Source of the DNA: Hermetia illucens
Lineage: Eukaryota; Arthropoda; Insecta; Diptera; Stratiomyidae
NCBI RefSeq assembly: GCF_905115235.1
Contig: NC_051849.1
Coordinates: forward strand, 206,032,595 to 206,096,594
Reading direction: 5' to 3'
Length of the DNA stretch: 64,000 nucleotides
Shown piece by piece: positions 10,901 through 22,200 of the stretch. The notes below the pieces were generated by a model. It ran no database searches and was not told the DNA's origin. It saw only the letters and a program-made list of their open reading frames with translations. Position numbers and translations under genes: made by a program. Position 1 is the first letter of the stretch; the number at the start of each line of letters is the position of its first letter.

Positions 10901-12735
10901 GAATTCGTTGACTGTGTTGTGAGTGGCTGGGAGAGGTTCTACCACGCCAATGATTCGAGCGTACTGGCCAGCACCGCCTGATTGTTTCTTGTGGAGGTAG
11001 TCGAAGGCGCACGGGGAGACTAGGGTTTCCCGGAAAGCTACTTTCGGTTTGCCTAGGGTCACTGGGCAGCCGTATTCGCGCTCCATGCGTTGGGCGTAGA
11101 TTTCCAAGTGAAGTTCACCTGAAAGTTGAGGAAAGTTTTGTTAAATTTACTCTGCCGGAAGAGGGTTTGTGGTCTTACCCATTCCGGATACAAGTGTCTC
11201 CTTAACGTCCGAGTCGTAGTGAAATTGGAAGGTGGGATCCTCTTTGGTGAATCGACCAATGGCCTTCGCGAAATTGTCGCGATCCTTAGAATTGGTTGGC
11301 TTGATTGACATGGAGACGACCGGTTCGGGGACGTAAATCGATTCCATAGCCAAGTTGAGCTTAGGGTCAGTGACAAAAGTATCTCCGCTCGCACAATCAA
11401 CGCCGAACAAAGCGAAAATGTCTCCCGCGTAGACTTCGTTCACATCCTCCATTTGATTCGAATGAAGCCGGACCAATCGCGCCAAACGCACTTTCTTTCC
11501 GGTACGCGCGTTGTAAATGGTGTCGCCCTTTTTCAGGACTCCTTGATAGCAGCGCAAGTAAGTCAATTGACCGAATTTGCCGGCCTCCAACTTGAAGGCG
11601 AGACTCACGCATGGAAGCTTGCCGTCACGGGCCGGACTCAAGACGATTTTCTCGGTGTCCTGGCCATCCTTTTCGACTAGCGCAATGTTCTCTACTTCGC
11701 CGGGATTTGGAAGGTATTCAAGGACTGCATCCAGGAGGGGCTGCACGCCTTTGTTCTTTAGGGCTGAGCCAACGAGGACGGGGGTGAACTCTCGCTTGAT
11801 ACAGGACCGGCGGATTGCCGCCTTAATGTCCGCCTCTGTGAAGGGTTTCTCCTCCAGGAAGAGCTCTCCGAACTTCTCATCGGCGTTTGAAAGGTGTTCG
11901 ATGAGTTCTTGGCGCTTTTCTTGGGATTCTGCGCGCATGTCTTGAGGGATTTCGTCGTATCGCAATTCTGTCCCGAGCGGGCCCTCGAAGTAGATTGATT
12001 TCTCGCCAACGAGGTCGATGATGCCTTTGAGGTTGTTCTCCAACCCGATTGGGAGCTGGATAAAGGCCGCGTTGTGGTTGAGCTTGGACCGCATGTGGGA
12101 GATCACTCGATAGGGGTTCGACCCTTGCCGATCCAGTTTGTTAATGAACGCCAAGCAAGGGACATTGTAACGCTTCATTTGCCGATTCACGGTCAGTGTT
12201 TGGCTTTGAACGCCGCCAACAGCGCAAAGCACCAGAACGGCTCCGTCCAGGACCCTCAAGGCGCGCTCGACCTCGACCGTGAAGTCAACGTGCCCGGGAG
12301 TGTCGATGATATTGATGTTGGTGTCCTTCCAGAGGGTGTACGTCGCAGCCGACTGAATGGTGATTCCTCGCTGCCGCTCCAGCTCCATAGAGTCCATCGT
12401 GGCGCCCACATTATCCTTCCCGCGGACCTCATGCATGGATTCGATGCGGCCCGTGTAGAACAAAATTCGCTCGGTCAGTGTCGTCTTGCCGCTGTCAATG
12501 TGCGCCGAGATCCCGATATTGCGGATCAGCTCGATTGGCTTATGCTCGGCATATTTAGCGTGCGAGGAAAATCCCTGTGGAGTTTTAGTGAAACATTTTT
12601 CTTATGTAATTCGGCGAATGAGATGCGGGAGATAACCTCAACCGGGAGGGAGTTTGTACGAACCTGACGCAGCTGGACAACTGTCTTCAAGTTTTGAATG
12701 ATCCGAGGGAGTTTCAGGGCACTGTAGATCGTCAT
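4977..12735 (-). CDS. mEFG1: Mitochondrial elongation factor G 1 (mEF-G1 / GFM1), four exons
   Basis: GTPase that moves tRNA and mRNA through the mitochondrial ribosome. Exons on the minus strand: 12735-12664, 12574-11179, 11118-10497 and 5118-4977. All joins are GT..AG and in phase and give 743 codons, close to the fly protein's length. Residues 1-24 are basic with no acidic residue, fitting a mitochondrial import signal. G1 is AHIDSGKT (about 48-55), G3 DTPGH (about 115-119) and G4 NKLD (about 169-172). Domain II follows ([20 protein letters not shown]), then [14 protein letters not shown], domain IV with [10 protein letters not shown], and domain V ending MFGYAGELR. The last exon supplies [18 protein letters not shown] and a lysine-rich tail (EKKKKKN). 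The start ATG is the first in a clean frame. Intron 3 (10496-5119) is 5.4 kb of repeats. Confidence is high; mEF-G2 is unlikely because of length and the EFG1-type C terminus. Confidence 0.96.
5119..5990 (+). other. Intron 3 of mEFG1: unassigned stretch with an orphan 92-codon frame
   Basis: The only notable open frame is at 5678-5956 (plus), starting [20 protein letters not shown] and ending RPWEYTQA. It is rich in aromatic residues. I recognise no domain, and no splice partner or promoter is evident. It is antisense to the mEFG1 intron and most likely a chance frame or the relic of an unidentified transposon. Confidence 0.25.
6040..6230 (+). mobile_element. RTE-clade LINE (family B) fragment
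   Basis: Translation of about 6,060-6,190 gives [16 protein letters not shown] followed by [12 protein letters not shown], which matches the C-terminal part of the family at 35,570-36,200 (VVPIVEKLRERRLRWYGHGI, TNENSLAKIGLN). The fragment is interrupted by stops and short. Confidence 0.55.
6836..7076 (+). mobile_element. tRNA-derived SINE, copy missing its B-box segment
   Basis: Begins gtccgaatggctcaagtgta, a tRNA-like head with an A-box-like tggctcaagtg, and runs to gcgccaacgattgttattat. It is colinear with 33,573-33,851 except that about 45 nt after ctgagctgttgtt, where the B box lies in that copy, are absent. The body (ggatgtcgaataccagccgac, cacacttcaaggccctg) is shared. Such elements are transcribed by Pol III and mobilised by LINEs. 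This copy is probably dead without its B box. Confidence 0.7.
7078..7197 (-). mobile_element. Second tRNA-derived SINE head, opposite orientation
   Basis: Read on the minus strand from 7197 the sequence runs cggtgcaatagttgagttgg, an A-box-like segment, and then a near-perfect B box GGTTCGAATCG at 7143-7133. Spacing and sequence are tRNA-like, but no intact cloverleaf or acceptor stem is apparent, so this is a SINE head and not a tRNA gene. It is wedged between two plus-strand SINE copies. Confidence 0.55.
7198..7400 (+). mobile_element. Third tRNA-derived SINE with a different head and related body
   Basis: The head (tggtccagatggcttagtag, then gttagaatactagcctgccg) resembles a tRNA D-arm/anticodon region of the Glu/Gly/His type. 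The body after 7,300 (cagctgtaaatgagtatctg, tttcaagggctaggatccaa, attggatt) parallels the body of the SINE at 33,573-33,851 (cagctgttaatgagtacctg, cttcaaggccctgatccaat). The same body with a different head suggests a composite SINE superfamily. Confidence 0.55.
7410..7830 (-). mobile_element. RTE-clade LINE (family A) internal fragment
   Basis: The minus strand gives [20 protein letters not shown] and then [16 protein letters not shown]. This matches the family-A copy at 36,590-36,850, which encodes the same order (IQQRS..., VHPTTGQ..., IKIGDYNFETVDSF). It is split by a frame change near 7,600. Confidence 0.65.
7850..9640 (+). mobile_element. Broken Gypsy-type LTR retrotransposon: RT to integrase region (fossil)
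   Basis: Fragments in retroelement order on the plus strand: a reverse-transcriptase segment around 8,130-8,440, integrase-core sequence around 8,930-9,240, and integrase C-terminal sequence to about 9,610 (ends near [20 protein letters not shown]). It belongs to the Ty3/Gypsy group, possibly the CsRn1/Kabuki-like branch as for the copy at 14,780-16,620. It is heavily broken and old, and carries an RTE tail inserted at 8,455-8,605. Confidence 0.7.
8455..8605 (+). mobile_element. RTE family A 3' tail inserted in the Gypsy fossil
   Basis: The sequence runs gcggtgcagcgatggcgtag, then ggacgc-like gacagcttttaaggatatcg, then ttgcgccgttgatgatgatg. This is the last 130-150 nt of the RTE-A family with its ATG-repeat tail. 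Retroviral-type sequence lies on both sides, so this is an insertion of one element into another. Confidence 0.7.
9640..10475 (+). repeat. Gypsy-type LTR region with an inverted duplicate and a possible gag leader (fossil)
   Basis: From about 9,950 to 10,235 is an LTR-like segment with a TATA-like box at 10,122-10,135 (ggattataaaagggagcg) and the conserved gttgcctctgccctgg..acgaaaccg end. At about 9,812-9,908 the first ~95 nt of the same segment occurs in inverted orientation, with a loop of about 40 nt between. After 10,240 a proline/glutamine-rich frame (about 10,280-10,450) may be the start of gag. The element is broken. Confidence 0.5.
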
Positions 12736-13268
12736 GACTGGGCGATCCTATTGGGAACTTGTCAGGATTCTGAAGACAAACACTAAAACGAGGAACCAAT
12801 GCAAGAACGCAGCCACCCGGGAGCAATTTGACGTTTCGAAGAACATGGAGATGGGAGAAATGTCAATGCAGAGCGTATAAGAGGGGAAGTTTGCAGACAG
12901 TTTGTAATAGATTTCATTCAAATTTCTTTAAAAAACGATATAAACTTGTAAAATATTTACTATAAATTAGGAAATAGATTAAAATGCAATTAAATAGTTT
13001 GAACATGAATGGCAAAATTATCTAAAGCAACAAAAAGATTCAAATTAAGCATTCAACCTTCCATGACATCTCCTCACCGACGCGGTGACATCTACCAGAA
13101 CTTCATACACTCCACGATTCTTCCTATTCCCCTCACAATTTTGACATTCGCGCCGTCTTCATGTGTTTACAAAAATCCAAGAAGTCGTTACCATTTACAG
13201 TTCCGCCAGCTGATGGGGCTCAACGTCAACGTTCCGCCAAATTTCTCATATTTTGAAACACCCTCGAC
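12736..13268. promoter_or_regulatory. Divergent intergenic region, mEFG1 / Marcal1 (likely bidirectional promoter)
   Basis: Only 533 nt separate the two start codons, and I see no repeat in this gap. It is AT-rich in the middle (about 12,890-13,030). A CAGCTG E-box at 13,207-13,212 lies 57 nt upstream of the Marcal1 ATG; insect housekeeping core promoters often carry such a box. No obvious TATA box at a canonical distance is seen for either gene. Shared regulation is inferred from the spacing. Confidence 0.55.
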
Positions 13269-16200
13269 ATGTCTCTGTGCTCTGCCGAAGAAATCGCGGA
13301 GAAGCGCCGAATCGCCCTGGAAAGATTAAATGCAAGAAAGCAAGAAACCACGACCAGAACCGCCAGTTCCCCGGTTATAGCCAAAAATCCACCTGCGACA
13401 GGCAACAATGCAGCCAGTTTCCTTGGAGCCTTTCGGAACAATAACAACCCCGACCGCCATCTCAATCAAGCTCGGATATCAGCGCAACCGTACCCAAAGC
13501 AAGCTCCCTTGAAAACCCTACCAAGTTCCGCATTCCAGCAAAATAAGGCTCCAGAACTGGCACCAATTTTTGTTCCGAACAACATTCGAGTTGTCCATTG
13601 TCGCAGTGCAATGGTAACAGCGAGTCGGTTCGGAGTTTATATGTCCGAGTACCACGGGAAGGCGATCGATGTATGCAAAACGATCCCTTCGAGGAGTTAC
13701 GGTGGGTCCCCCAAGGGAAGTCAACTTGTTAGTTCTCAATAAAAAAATCTGCTTCGTTTCAGATGGCGACAGAAGACTGTGGACCTTCGATCTCAAGCAG
13801 TATGAGCTTGTCATGGAAAGGTTCGAAGGATTGAAACCGAATGTAGTGCTCGAGGGCATCCACAAGAAAGTTTTGGATATCTTCAGAGAGGAAAGTAGGC
13901 TGGATGATGGCTCGATGTTGTCTTACATGGCTTCGATTTCGGAGCCTCTGCGGGATTCTTTGCTTCCGTTTCAAAAGGAAGGAGTTAAGTAAGTTCCTTT
14001 CTAGTCGTATAACAATATATGGTGATACAGACGAAACCTGGACCGCAATAAGAACGTGGACTGGTTAAACTTGCGGAACTCATAGCGTGAATATAAGAAA
14101 TTCCTAAGATGTGCGAAATGGGGCTCCTTTAGGACGTACTGTGAGGAACTGGAAGGTGAAAGATAGACTGCAGAGTCCTTTACGGGGATGAGTCGGCCAA
14201 AAGTGAAGACTCAATGGACTGGACGAAGGTCGAAGATCGTCGTGTGGGACCGAACTCGACTTAGAGGGGAGAGCTACCCGAAAAACCTAGAAATTTGATG
14301 AAATTTACCTTGAAGGCCCGCTCCACTGCGTTATCTAGGTTCAGGGATATGGTGGGTCCTTTGTGCGTTTCGATCTCTCACGTGTCCTTTTAGCCGATGC
14401 GTGGATCTGCACCGGATCCTGAATATTCCTCAAACAACTTCTTTTTTTTTCATCACGACTTCCCGAGATGCTCCCCTTGGGAGGACCCACTCGTCGGCCA
14501 TCTTAGGAGAGTGGATTCATTCCACTGCATGGCATGGCCCGCAATGCAATGGTCGCCTCTCCTTAGCGTGTAGCCTATCCACTTCCATCTTCCGCCTTCC
14601 GATCACATCGAATACAAGTGCCAAACCTGGGCGCCGACCAAGTTCTTCGTTGGAGGTTGTGTCAGGCCAACCTACTCCGATGATACGACACAGACAGCTT
14701 GGAACTGTGAGTTGGGGCTCAAGTATACACTCAAAATCTTCCTTGTTTGTCGTAAGAGGCTCTACCTAAACGTCAACGTCGACAATGGTATCGAGGGGTC
14801 ACCAGAATTCTCGCTTTCTCCAACTCGAACGAGAATTCCAACGGTATAAGCTGGACTTTCTAGACCTAAGCAAACTAAGATCGGGGAACTCTGGGAGAGT
14901 GCTCCTTTCCCTCTTTCGGCAATGTACTTTTGTACTCTGGAAAGACTGGTTACAGACGCGAATCCCGGGTCTGGTTGCTTCCGACGGCTAGCGCAGGGCG
15001 GGCTCGCTTCACTTGGGAGCCGGTTTCTGACAGACTTAACTTTTAAGATTCCGGTCCACATTAAGGAACGAACCTTTCAAAACATTCAAGCACTCGAGGA
15101 AATGACACAGTCGTGGCACAAAGAAGTAAACTTGGCCAAAAGAAAAATCCTGGGAAAAAAACAACCGAGAAACTGAACAGATCAGATGGGAAAGAATTAT
15201 GGAACCTGGCAAAGGCGCTAAAGAACTGGCTTCAGCCGCAAAGACCGACTGAAACCTGGACTAGTCTCCAAACAGTAAACTTCCTCTCGTTCCTGAAAAG
15301 TCAAACAAACCAACTCAGCCCTGATCTCGAGCTGGAAGACTTGTTCTCCCCGCTCGAGAACACGGTACGGACCTTCCTATGGAAGCTGCAGCGGCTTCCG
15401 GACAGCATCCGTCCTGATCAGAACGTACGTACACGAGTCCAGTTCCTTGAGGGCGCAGGCGTATGTGTGTCGGGTGGGAGTTGTGGTTTTAAAGCGGTGG
15501 AGGTTGTCTCTCAACAGACGCAGCAATCCAGACTCTGTAAGACCCGATCTCTTGTCGAAGACCGGATCACTTGGGAGCCTTAGGTTCTCCCCGTATACTA
15601 TCGCCGCGGGGCTGGCAGCAAATTCTTCTCGGCGGGTTGTTCGTAGGCCGAGCAGGACGAGAGGCAAGACTTGAGTCCAGGACGGATCGTCGCGTGCCAT
15701 AATGGCGGATTTCAGCGTCCGATGCCAACGATCTAGCATCCCATTGGATTGCAGGTGGTATGCAGTAGTTCGCTGGGATTTGAATCTCAGAAGTTTGCCT
15801 AACTCCGAAAAAAGGGTGGATTCAAATTGCATTCCCTGGTCAGTGATAGTTACTGCAGGGACACCAAAGCGAGGAATCCACTCCCGATAGAGGGCTTCGG
15901 CACAAGATTGCGCCGTAATGTCCTTGAGAGGTATTGCCTCAGGCCACCGCGTAAACCTGTCGATAATTGTAAGGCAATACTTGAAACCGTGCCAGTCCCG
16001 CAAAGGGCCTACGATGTCTAGTTATATTGTGTGAAATCGCCTGGTAGTGCGTGGGAATGAGCCCATTTCTTTCCTTACATGCCTGGTGACCTTACACTTC
16101 TGGCATGCGATGCACTCTCTGATCCAGGAGTTGATGTCCTTACTCATGGAGGGCCAGAAGTATTTTTCGGTGACTAGTCGATTTGTTGTCCTGATGCCTG

Positions 16201-19200
16201 GATGCGCTAAGTCATGAAGTGCGTTGAACACTTCCTTGCGAAAGGTGGCCAGAATATATGGTCGGGGTCCCTTTTCCGAGTATTCGCAGCAGAGAGAGAG
16301 GTTCGAGCCGAAGATGGACAACTCCCAAAATTTGTATTTAGGGTTGCATTTGAGGCTCTGAAGTACTGCGTCATCCTCCTCGAATGAGGCGGGGATGTTA
16401 ACCTCGGAGACACGTGATAAAACGTCAACAACTATGTTATCCTTGCCGGACACGTGCTGTGTGTCGGACATAAACTGGCTTATAAAGCTCAGGTGTCGAA
16501 GCTGACGAGAGGACGTTTTGTCGGGCTTCAGTTTCAAATCATATGTGAGAGGCTTCCAATAGCTGTTAGTCATTTTCTCTCCACATAGTCCGTAAGCCAA
16601 ACGGCGAATTGAGGCCTTGCGGAGATTACAGGCGCCTGAAAACTAAGATAATTTCCAACCGATACTCTACTCCACTCATTCATGATTTCGCGCATTCATT
16701 GTCAAACTGCCGTATTTCCACGGCCGTGGATCTAGTTAAGGCGCTGTAGCTCCCGAAAACATACTAAAAACGCCATTTGCACACCTTTCGGACTCCAGTT
16801 CACCAGGATGGCATTTGGCTTGTGTAACGCAGCACAGAAATTCTATAAATTCATCTATTCTGTCCTTCGAAACTGAAGCTTCTATTTCACCTACATGAAT
16901 GATATTTTGGTCTCCTCTTCTTCTAAATCTAAACATTTAGACCATCTTCAGAGCATTGTTCAACATCTTCTTCAATCCAGGGTCGTTCAGGACATTGAAA
17001 AATTCTACAAAAGCATGTTTAATTTTTCGGCCGCATGATCACCTCTGGCGAAATTCAACCAGACCCAGACAAGGTTGAATCGATCAAAAACTTTCCCCTT
17101 CCAATCACGGTGAAGATTTGCGAAGATTCTTGGGCATGTTAAACTGTTAAACTTCTATCGTCGTTTCCTGCGGCCTTGGCGCTCATCATCAAGCGATCCT
17201 CAACGCTTACTTGTCTGGGCCCAAAATAAAAGACCCCCGCGCAGTTACGAGGTCTACTGAGGTCGTCCAGGTATTTGATACTGTCACACTTCTGGCATTT
17301 CCTCGCCCAGATGGGCTCCTAGCCATATTCGTAGATGCCTCAAACACATCGGTAAGCGCCGCTCTTCACCAGCAGGTGAACCAAACCTGGCAACCGTTCA
17401 GCTTCTGTTCGAAACAACACAACCGGCCGATTTTCGTCAGGAAATATTCCACGCTGTACACATTTTTGCGCACCCAGGCATCGGGACGACGAACCGGCTA
17501 GTCACCGGAAAATACTTGGTGCCATCCATGAAGAAGGACATTAACTCTAGAGCCAGACAGTGCATTACATGCCAGAAGTGCCATCAACAGGTACGCAAAA
17601 AAGAAAGTATGCGTATTACTTCGGTCGACTTCCACACCATCCACATGGACATCGTTTGCCCTTTGCGGGAATCGCACAGATACAAGTATTGCCTCACAAT
17701 AAACGACAGATTTACGCGGTGGTCTAAAGCAATACCTCTTACTGACATTGCTGCATAATCATGTGCCGAAGCCTTTTGTCGAGAAAGGATCCCGCACTGT
17801 GGTGTACCAGCCGAAATCACACCCTGAAACCAATTTGAGTCTACTCTTTTCTCGGAGTTAGCAAGCTCCTGGGTTTCAAGCCACAAGACCACTGCATACT
17901 ATCTGCAGTCCAATGGAATGCTGGACTATTAGCACGGACCCAAATGGGTCTCCTTGGCGAGATTGAAAATTTTCGCCGAACTAAAGGACGCTTCAGAAAA
18001 GCGGTAACACATATTCCGCGTTCCTCCACTAAATCCGCGCGGTTTCAGCTGGGGGCGGAATAATGTGGCGACTCAATGGAGACGTGAGTCACTGACTGCA
18101 TCGCCGGCAGTATGAACGCTTCAGCCGATGCCCTGAACTACCGCCGACACATCTGGTTCCTTCTTCTAGCCGTAGCCGCTGCGCCGACCTGACAAGTGTA
18201 TTCTGCCTCTTAGAGTCGTGACTTATTTTTTCAAGTACTAAGTGAAATCCGTTCAAGAATTACGGCGACCAAAGTCATCCACGATGACGAGCAACTCAAG
18301 AGGTGGAAACAACACTTCGTCACAGTTTTTAACTGAATTACATCCGGTGCGGTTCCTCCTCTTGTCGATGAAATGGCTAATCACCACCATGCTGATACGG
18401 ACTGTTCCTCCAATCAGAAGAGAAATCATGTAAGCCATCAATACACCAAAACCGAGTAAAACCGCTGGCTTTAACGATGACACCGAACTGTATGTTGCCG
18501 ACGCATTAACAGCGCTAGATTCAAGTCTGCTTTGCGCCTGTTCCAGAGTGCGATCGAGGTTTGCGAATGGGTTTTCTAATGTGCCTAGCGTCTCTGTTCA
18601 TCTTACGGAATTGGCGGCATTTCTGGCATCAAGCGTTATGAGGAGAACTGTCCGTCGAGATCGGCAGCGGTGCGCCTCGGCTCGATGAACGGCATCCATA
18701 ACAACATTCACCGTGGATCTCCCTGTTCTAAGCCCGAACTGCTCTTGAGGATAAGTGCCCGGCAGCACGGATCGCATCGGCGAGTCTACTCCTGATGAGC
18801 TTTTCAAGCACTTTCCCGACGGTGTCAAGCATACACAGCGGTCGGTATGCAGACAGTAGCTCCCACCTATGTTTGTGGACTGCTTTCCGCGCAAACCAGG
18901 TACTTCCAATACTTCCTTGCTAACCGAATAATCCGCAGTCCGTTGTCATTGGTATCCCTATGTAAATCCCTACTTGACTGTTGAAATCTGCAAGTATGAT
19001 TTTGATATCATACTTGAGACATATTTTGCCTGATTAAGAAATTTACTCCGAGCACATGTTCAACTGGATGGTCACTATAATATATGGTGTAGTGGCTTTT
19101 CTCCAGGAAACCGGTCCCTGTCCAACGCATTTCCTGCAACGCTGTTACATCAGCCTTATATTGGGACAGGGTATCGGCTAGCTGCTGAGCAGCATTCGGT

Positions 19201-22200
19201 CTGTACAGGGAGCGCACGTTCCATGAAAAAATTGGCAAATCGTTATTTCGTTGTCGTTGGCGGATTCGCCGTTTTAAAGTCTATCCTGCTCGAAGTTCCT
19301 TCCGTGGCTTCGTAACATCGGTTTTCCATGTAGGGTTGTCAACCCTACCCAACCCTCAACCTGGAGAACACTTGCTCCAATTTGTTCCGCTTTTAGGCGC
19401 GGGAAACTTGCTTTGTTAAAATTGTTTCCTACAACGTAAGATATTTTCAACCAAAATGCGAACTGACGAATCATATAATGAAATATCGTCGGTGCCTCCT
19501 AAAGGCACAGTAAAAATTATTGTATCGTGTCGAAGTGTTCAAAAACCATTGGTCTTCTCATTGCCTTTTAGGCCTCGCTTACGTTTCAATAGGACACTCA
19601 TGGACCGAACACTGAACTGTGTTTTAATTTTAGATTTTCCAGATTGAAGCCCTTTTGATTAAAGCAATTCTAACACTACCTTTACTGTATCTCGTGTTGT
19701 CTTAATTCCAGGTTCGGAATAAGTAAACAGGGTCGCGTTCTAATTGCAGACGAAATGGGCCTCGGAAAAACATACCAAGCTCTAGCCTTGGCTGACTTCT
19801 ACAAGGAGGATTGGCCATTGCTCATCGCCACCACAGCGTCAACCAGGTAACCCTTCGAATTCTTTGAAATCTTAATTTTGTTTTTCCAAATTCATTCGTT
19901 TGATTCCCCCACGAAGAGATGTCTGGCTATCTCAAGTTCGTAAGCTCTTAACCTTCGTGAATTGCCACCATATAGCCTGCATAACAGCCAGTCAGGAGTG
20001 TTTTGACGATGCCAAAATAGTGATTAGCAGCTACCCTATGCTCGAAAAATGTCTAGAAAAGCTCGAATCTATGCATTTCGGTGTCCTAATTATGGATGAA
20101 TCTCATACTTTAAAAAATTTCAAATCTAAATGTACAAAAGTCGCCGACAGACTCGCGAAAAAAGCAAAAAGAGTGATTTTATTATCCGGAACTCCAGCAC
20201 TTTCCCGTCCTGTTGAGTTGTTTTCGCAGCTAAAGATGTTGGATAGGGGATTCCTCAATTATATGGATTACAGTGAGTTGAGATGACTGGAAGGCTTGGA
20301 TTCATATTTTAACTGTTTTTGGTCATTTTCAGCGGTTCGTTACTGCGAGGGGAAAGCAGGAAACTTCGGATGGGATGCGAGTGGACAATCAAATTTAGAC
20401 GAACTAAAAGTGATTCTATGTAAGAAGTTCATGATAAGGCGAACGAAAGCAGAAGTTCTACCTGAGTTAGCGGAAAAGAACAGGTAATTATTTTTAGAAT
20501 AATATTCGTTTGAAAAGAGTACACATATCAAGGAAGATACGGCGTTGCTGCAGGGAGGGGAGATTAAGGCTGCGGAGTCGTGACGGATAATCAATCCGTG
20601 GAAGGGTTCTTTTTGTAAAAGTGGGTCCGGGTGAATTTGCGTTGTACAACTTCAAGAGCGCGGCAGTCCCGAATGCGGAAGGGGGACCAGACTACATAGC
20701 AATATTCAAGTACGTTTCTGACAAGGGAATTGAAGAGTGTTAAGGAGGGCTGGATTGAGGTAAAGTCGGAGGAGGAACGTAGGATAAACCAGATATTTTG
20801 GAAGCTCTTTTGATGATGTCAACGAAGTAGGAATTGAAGTTTGTCGTCGAATATTATACCCAGGTCTTCGAAGGAGGTCAGTAGTGAAAGGGGTTATCCA
20901 CTGAGAGACTAGGAAAAGGCTTTGGTGAAATCGGTATAAATAGTATGTACCTCCTGTCGTGAATTCAAGCATTTAGCAACAAAGTTGGTAAAGACCAGAA
21001 GGTTTGAAGCCGTAGATCTATGTTTCACGAAACCATGCTGCTCTTTGACAATGAGGTGACCGAAGTGCACGGTCAACCAATCGTGGACGTATCTTTCGAG
21101 GATTTTGGAGCAAGAGGAGAGAAGGGAAATGGGGCGGTAGTTCACAGCAAGAGAAGGGTCTCCGCTCTTGAGGATAGGGATGATAAGAGCCTCTTTCCAG
21201 AGACGGGGAAAGTAGCATTCATCTAGAGTTTTGTTGTAGATTATACTCAGGGGAAGGGAAATGTGTTTTCTTCAGTTAATGAGGAAGAGGTTAGGGAGCG
21301 CATCGGGACCAGGTCCGAGATTGGGGTCAAGATCACCAATGAAGAACTCAACCAAGGAAGGCGTAAGGAGAAGAATGGCCAGAGATTCGGAGCAGTCTGC
21401 AGCTATGAGAAGTGTAGAGGGAGGTGGAGGGCTGGAGGGATAAAACACTGAAGAGAAGTAGATGCAGAGAAGGTCGCAGGATTGTGGGGAGTTGGCAGTG
21501 AAGACAACGAAACTGATAGAGTAAGGGAGAGATTGAGTGGGATTACGAGAATTGCGAGCGTGTGACCAAAAGGGTTTTAAGTCACCGCAGGCAAGGGTGG
21601 CTTCGGCGTTCAATAAGTAACTCTTACGCGCTTTTTCTGACCATAGACTTCACAGTAGGGCGTATAGTCTTAAAGTGAGCAAGGTCGGCATCTTTCTTAG
21701 AAGCCCGAAACTTCTTCCGCAGTGTATGTTTCAAGCGAATGTTAATAAGAATTTCCATTGTGAACCAAGTTGGATACGTTTTGAACGAGGGAGCCCCGCT
21801 TCAAATTCAAGCGCGGGGTGGTGAGCGTCAGTTTTGACATACGGGGATGTGCATGGAAATGAAGAGAGGTGCCGCTCGGGGAGGTTGGAAAGGAAAATAT
21901 CGAGAGTGCGGCCCAAGGAGTTTTTGGTGCTCTTGAAATTCAGGGCAGAGCAAGTGTTCATAAAGGAAGAAAGTGGCAGGGAAGAATGGGAGAGGTTGTT
22001 GGAAGGAATTGGAAGTCTAGGATGATTAGGCCAGTGGAGCATGGGAAGATTAAAATATCTGCAAAGGAAGAAAGGGAGGAAGGAAGTCTGACAGCAAGGA
22101 GTTCAGACAAACTGTCAAACAATTCTTCATACAGGTGAGAAGGGCAACCACAGGAGACATATACAGAAGATACAATGAACGAAAGGAAGTTGGGCGGGGA

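Noticed and set aside
11577-12667. Long plus-strand frames (11,577-11,945 and 12,074-12,667) across mEFG1
   Set aside because: They are antisense to the well-supported mEFG1 exon and have no recognised domain; a G+C-richer coding strand produces such mirror frames.
13226-13974. Minus-strand frames over Marcal1 exons 1-2
   Set aside because: They are antisense shadows; the plus-strand exons carry the HARP domain.
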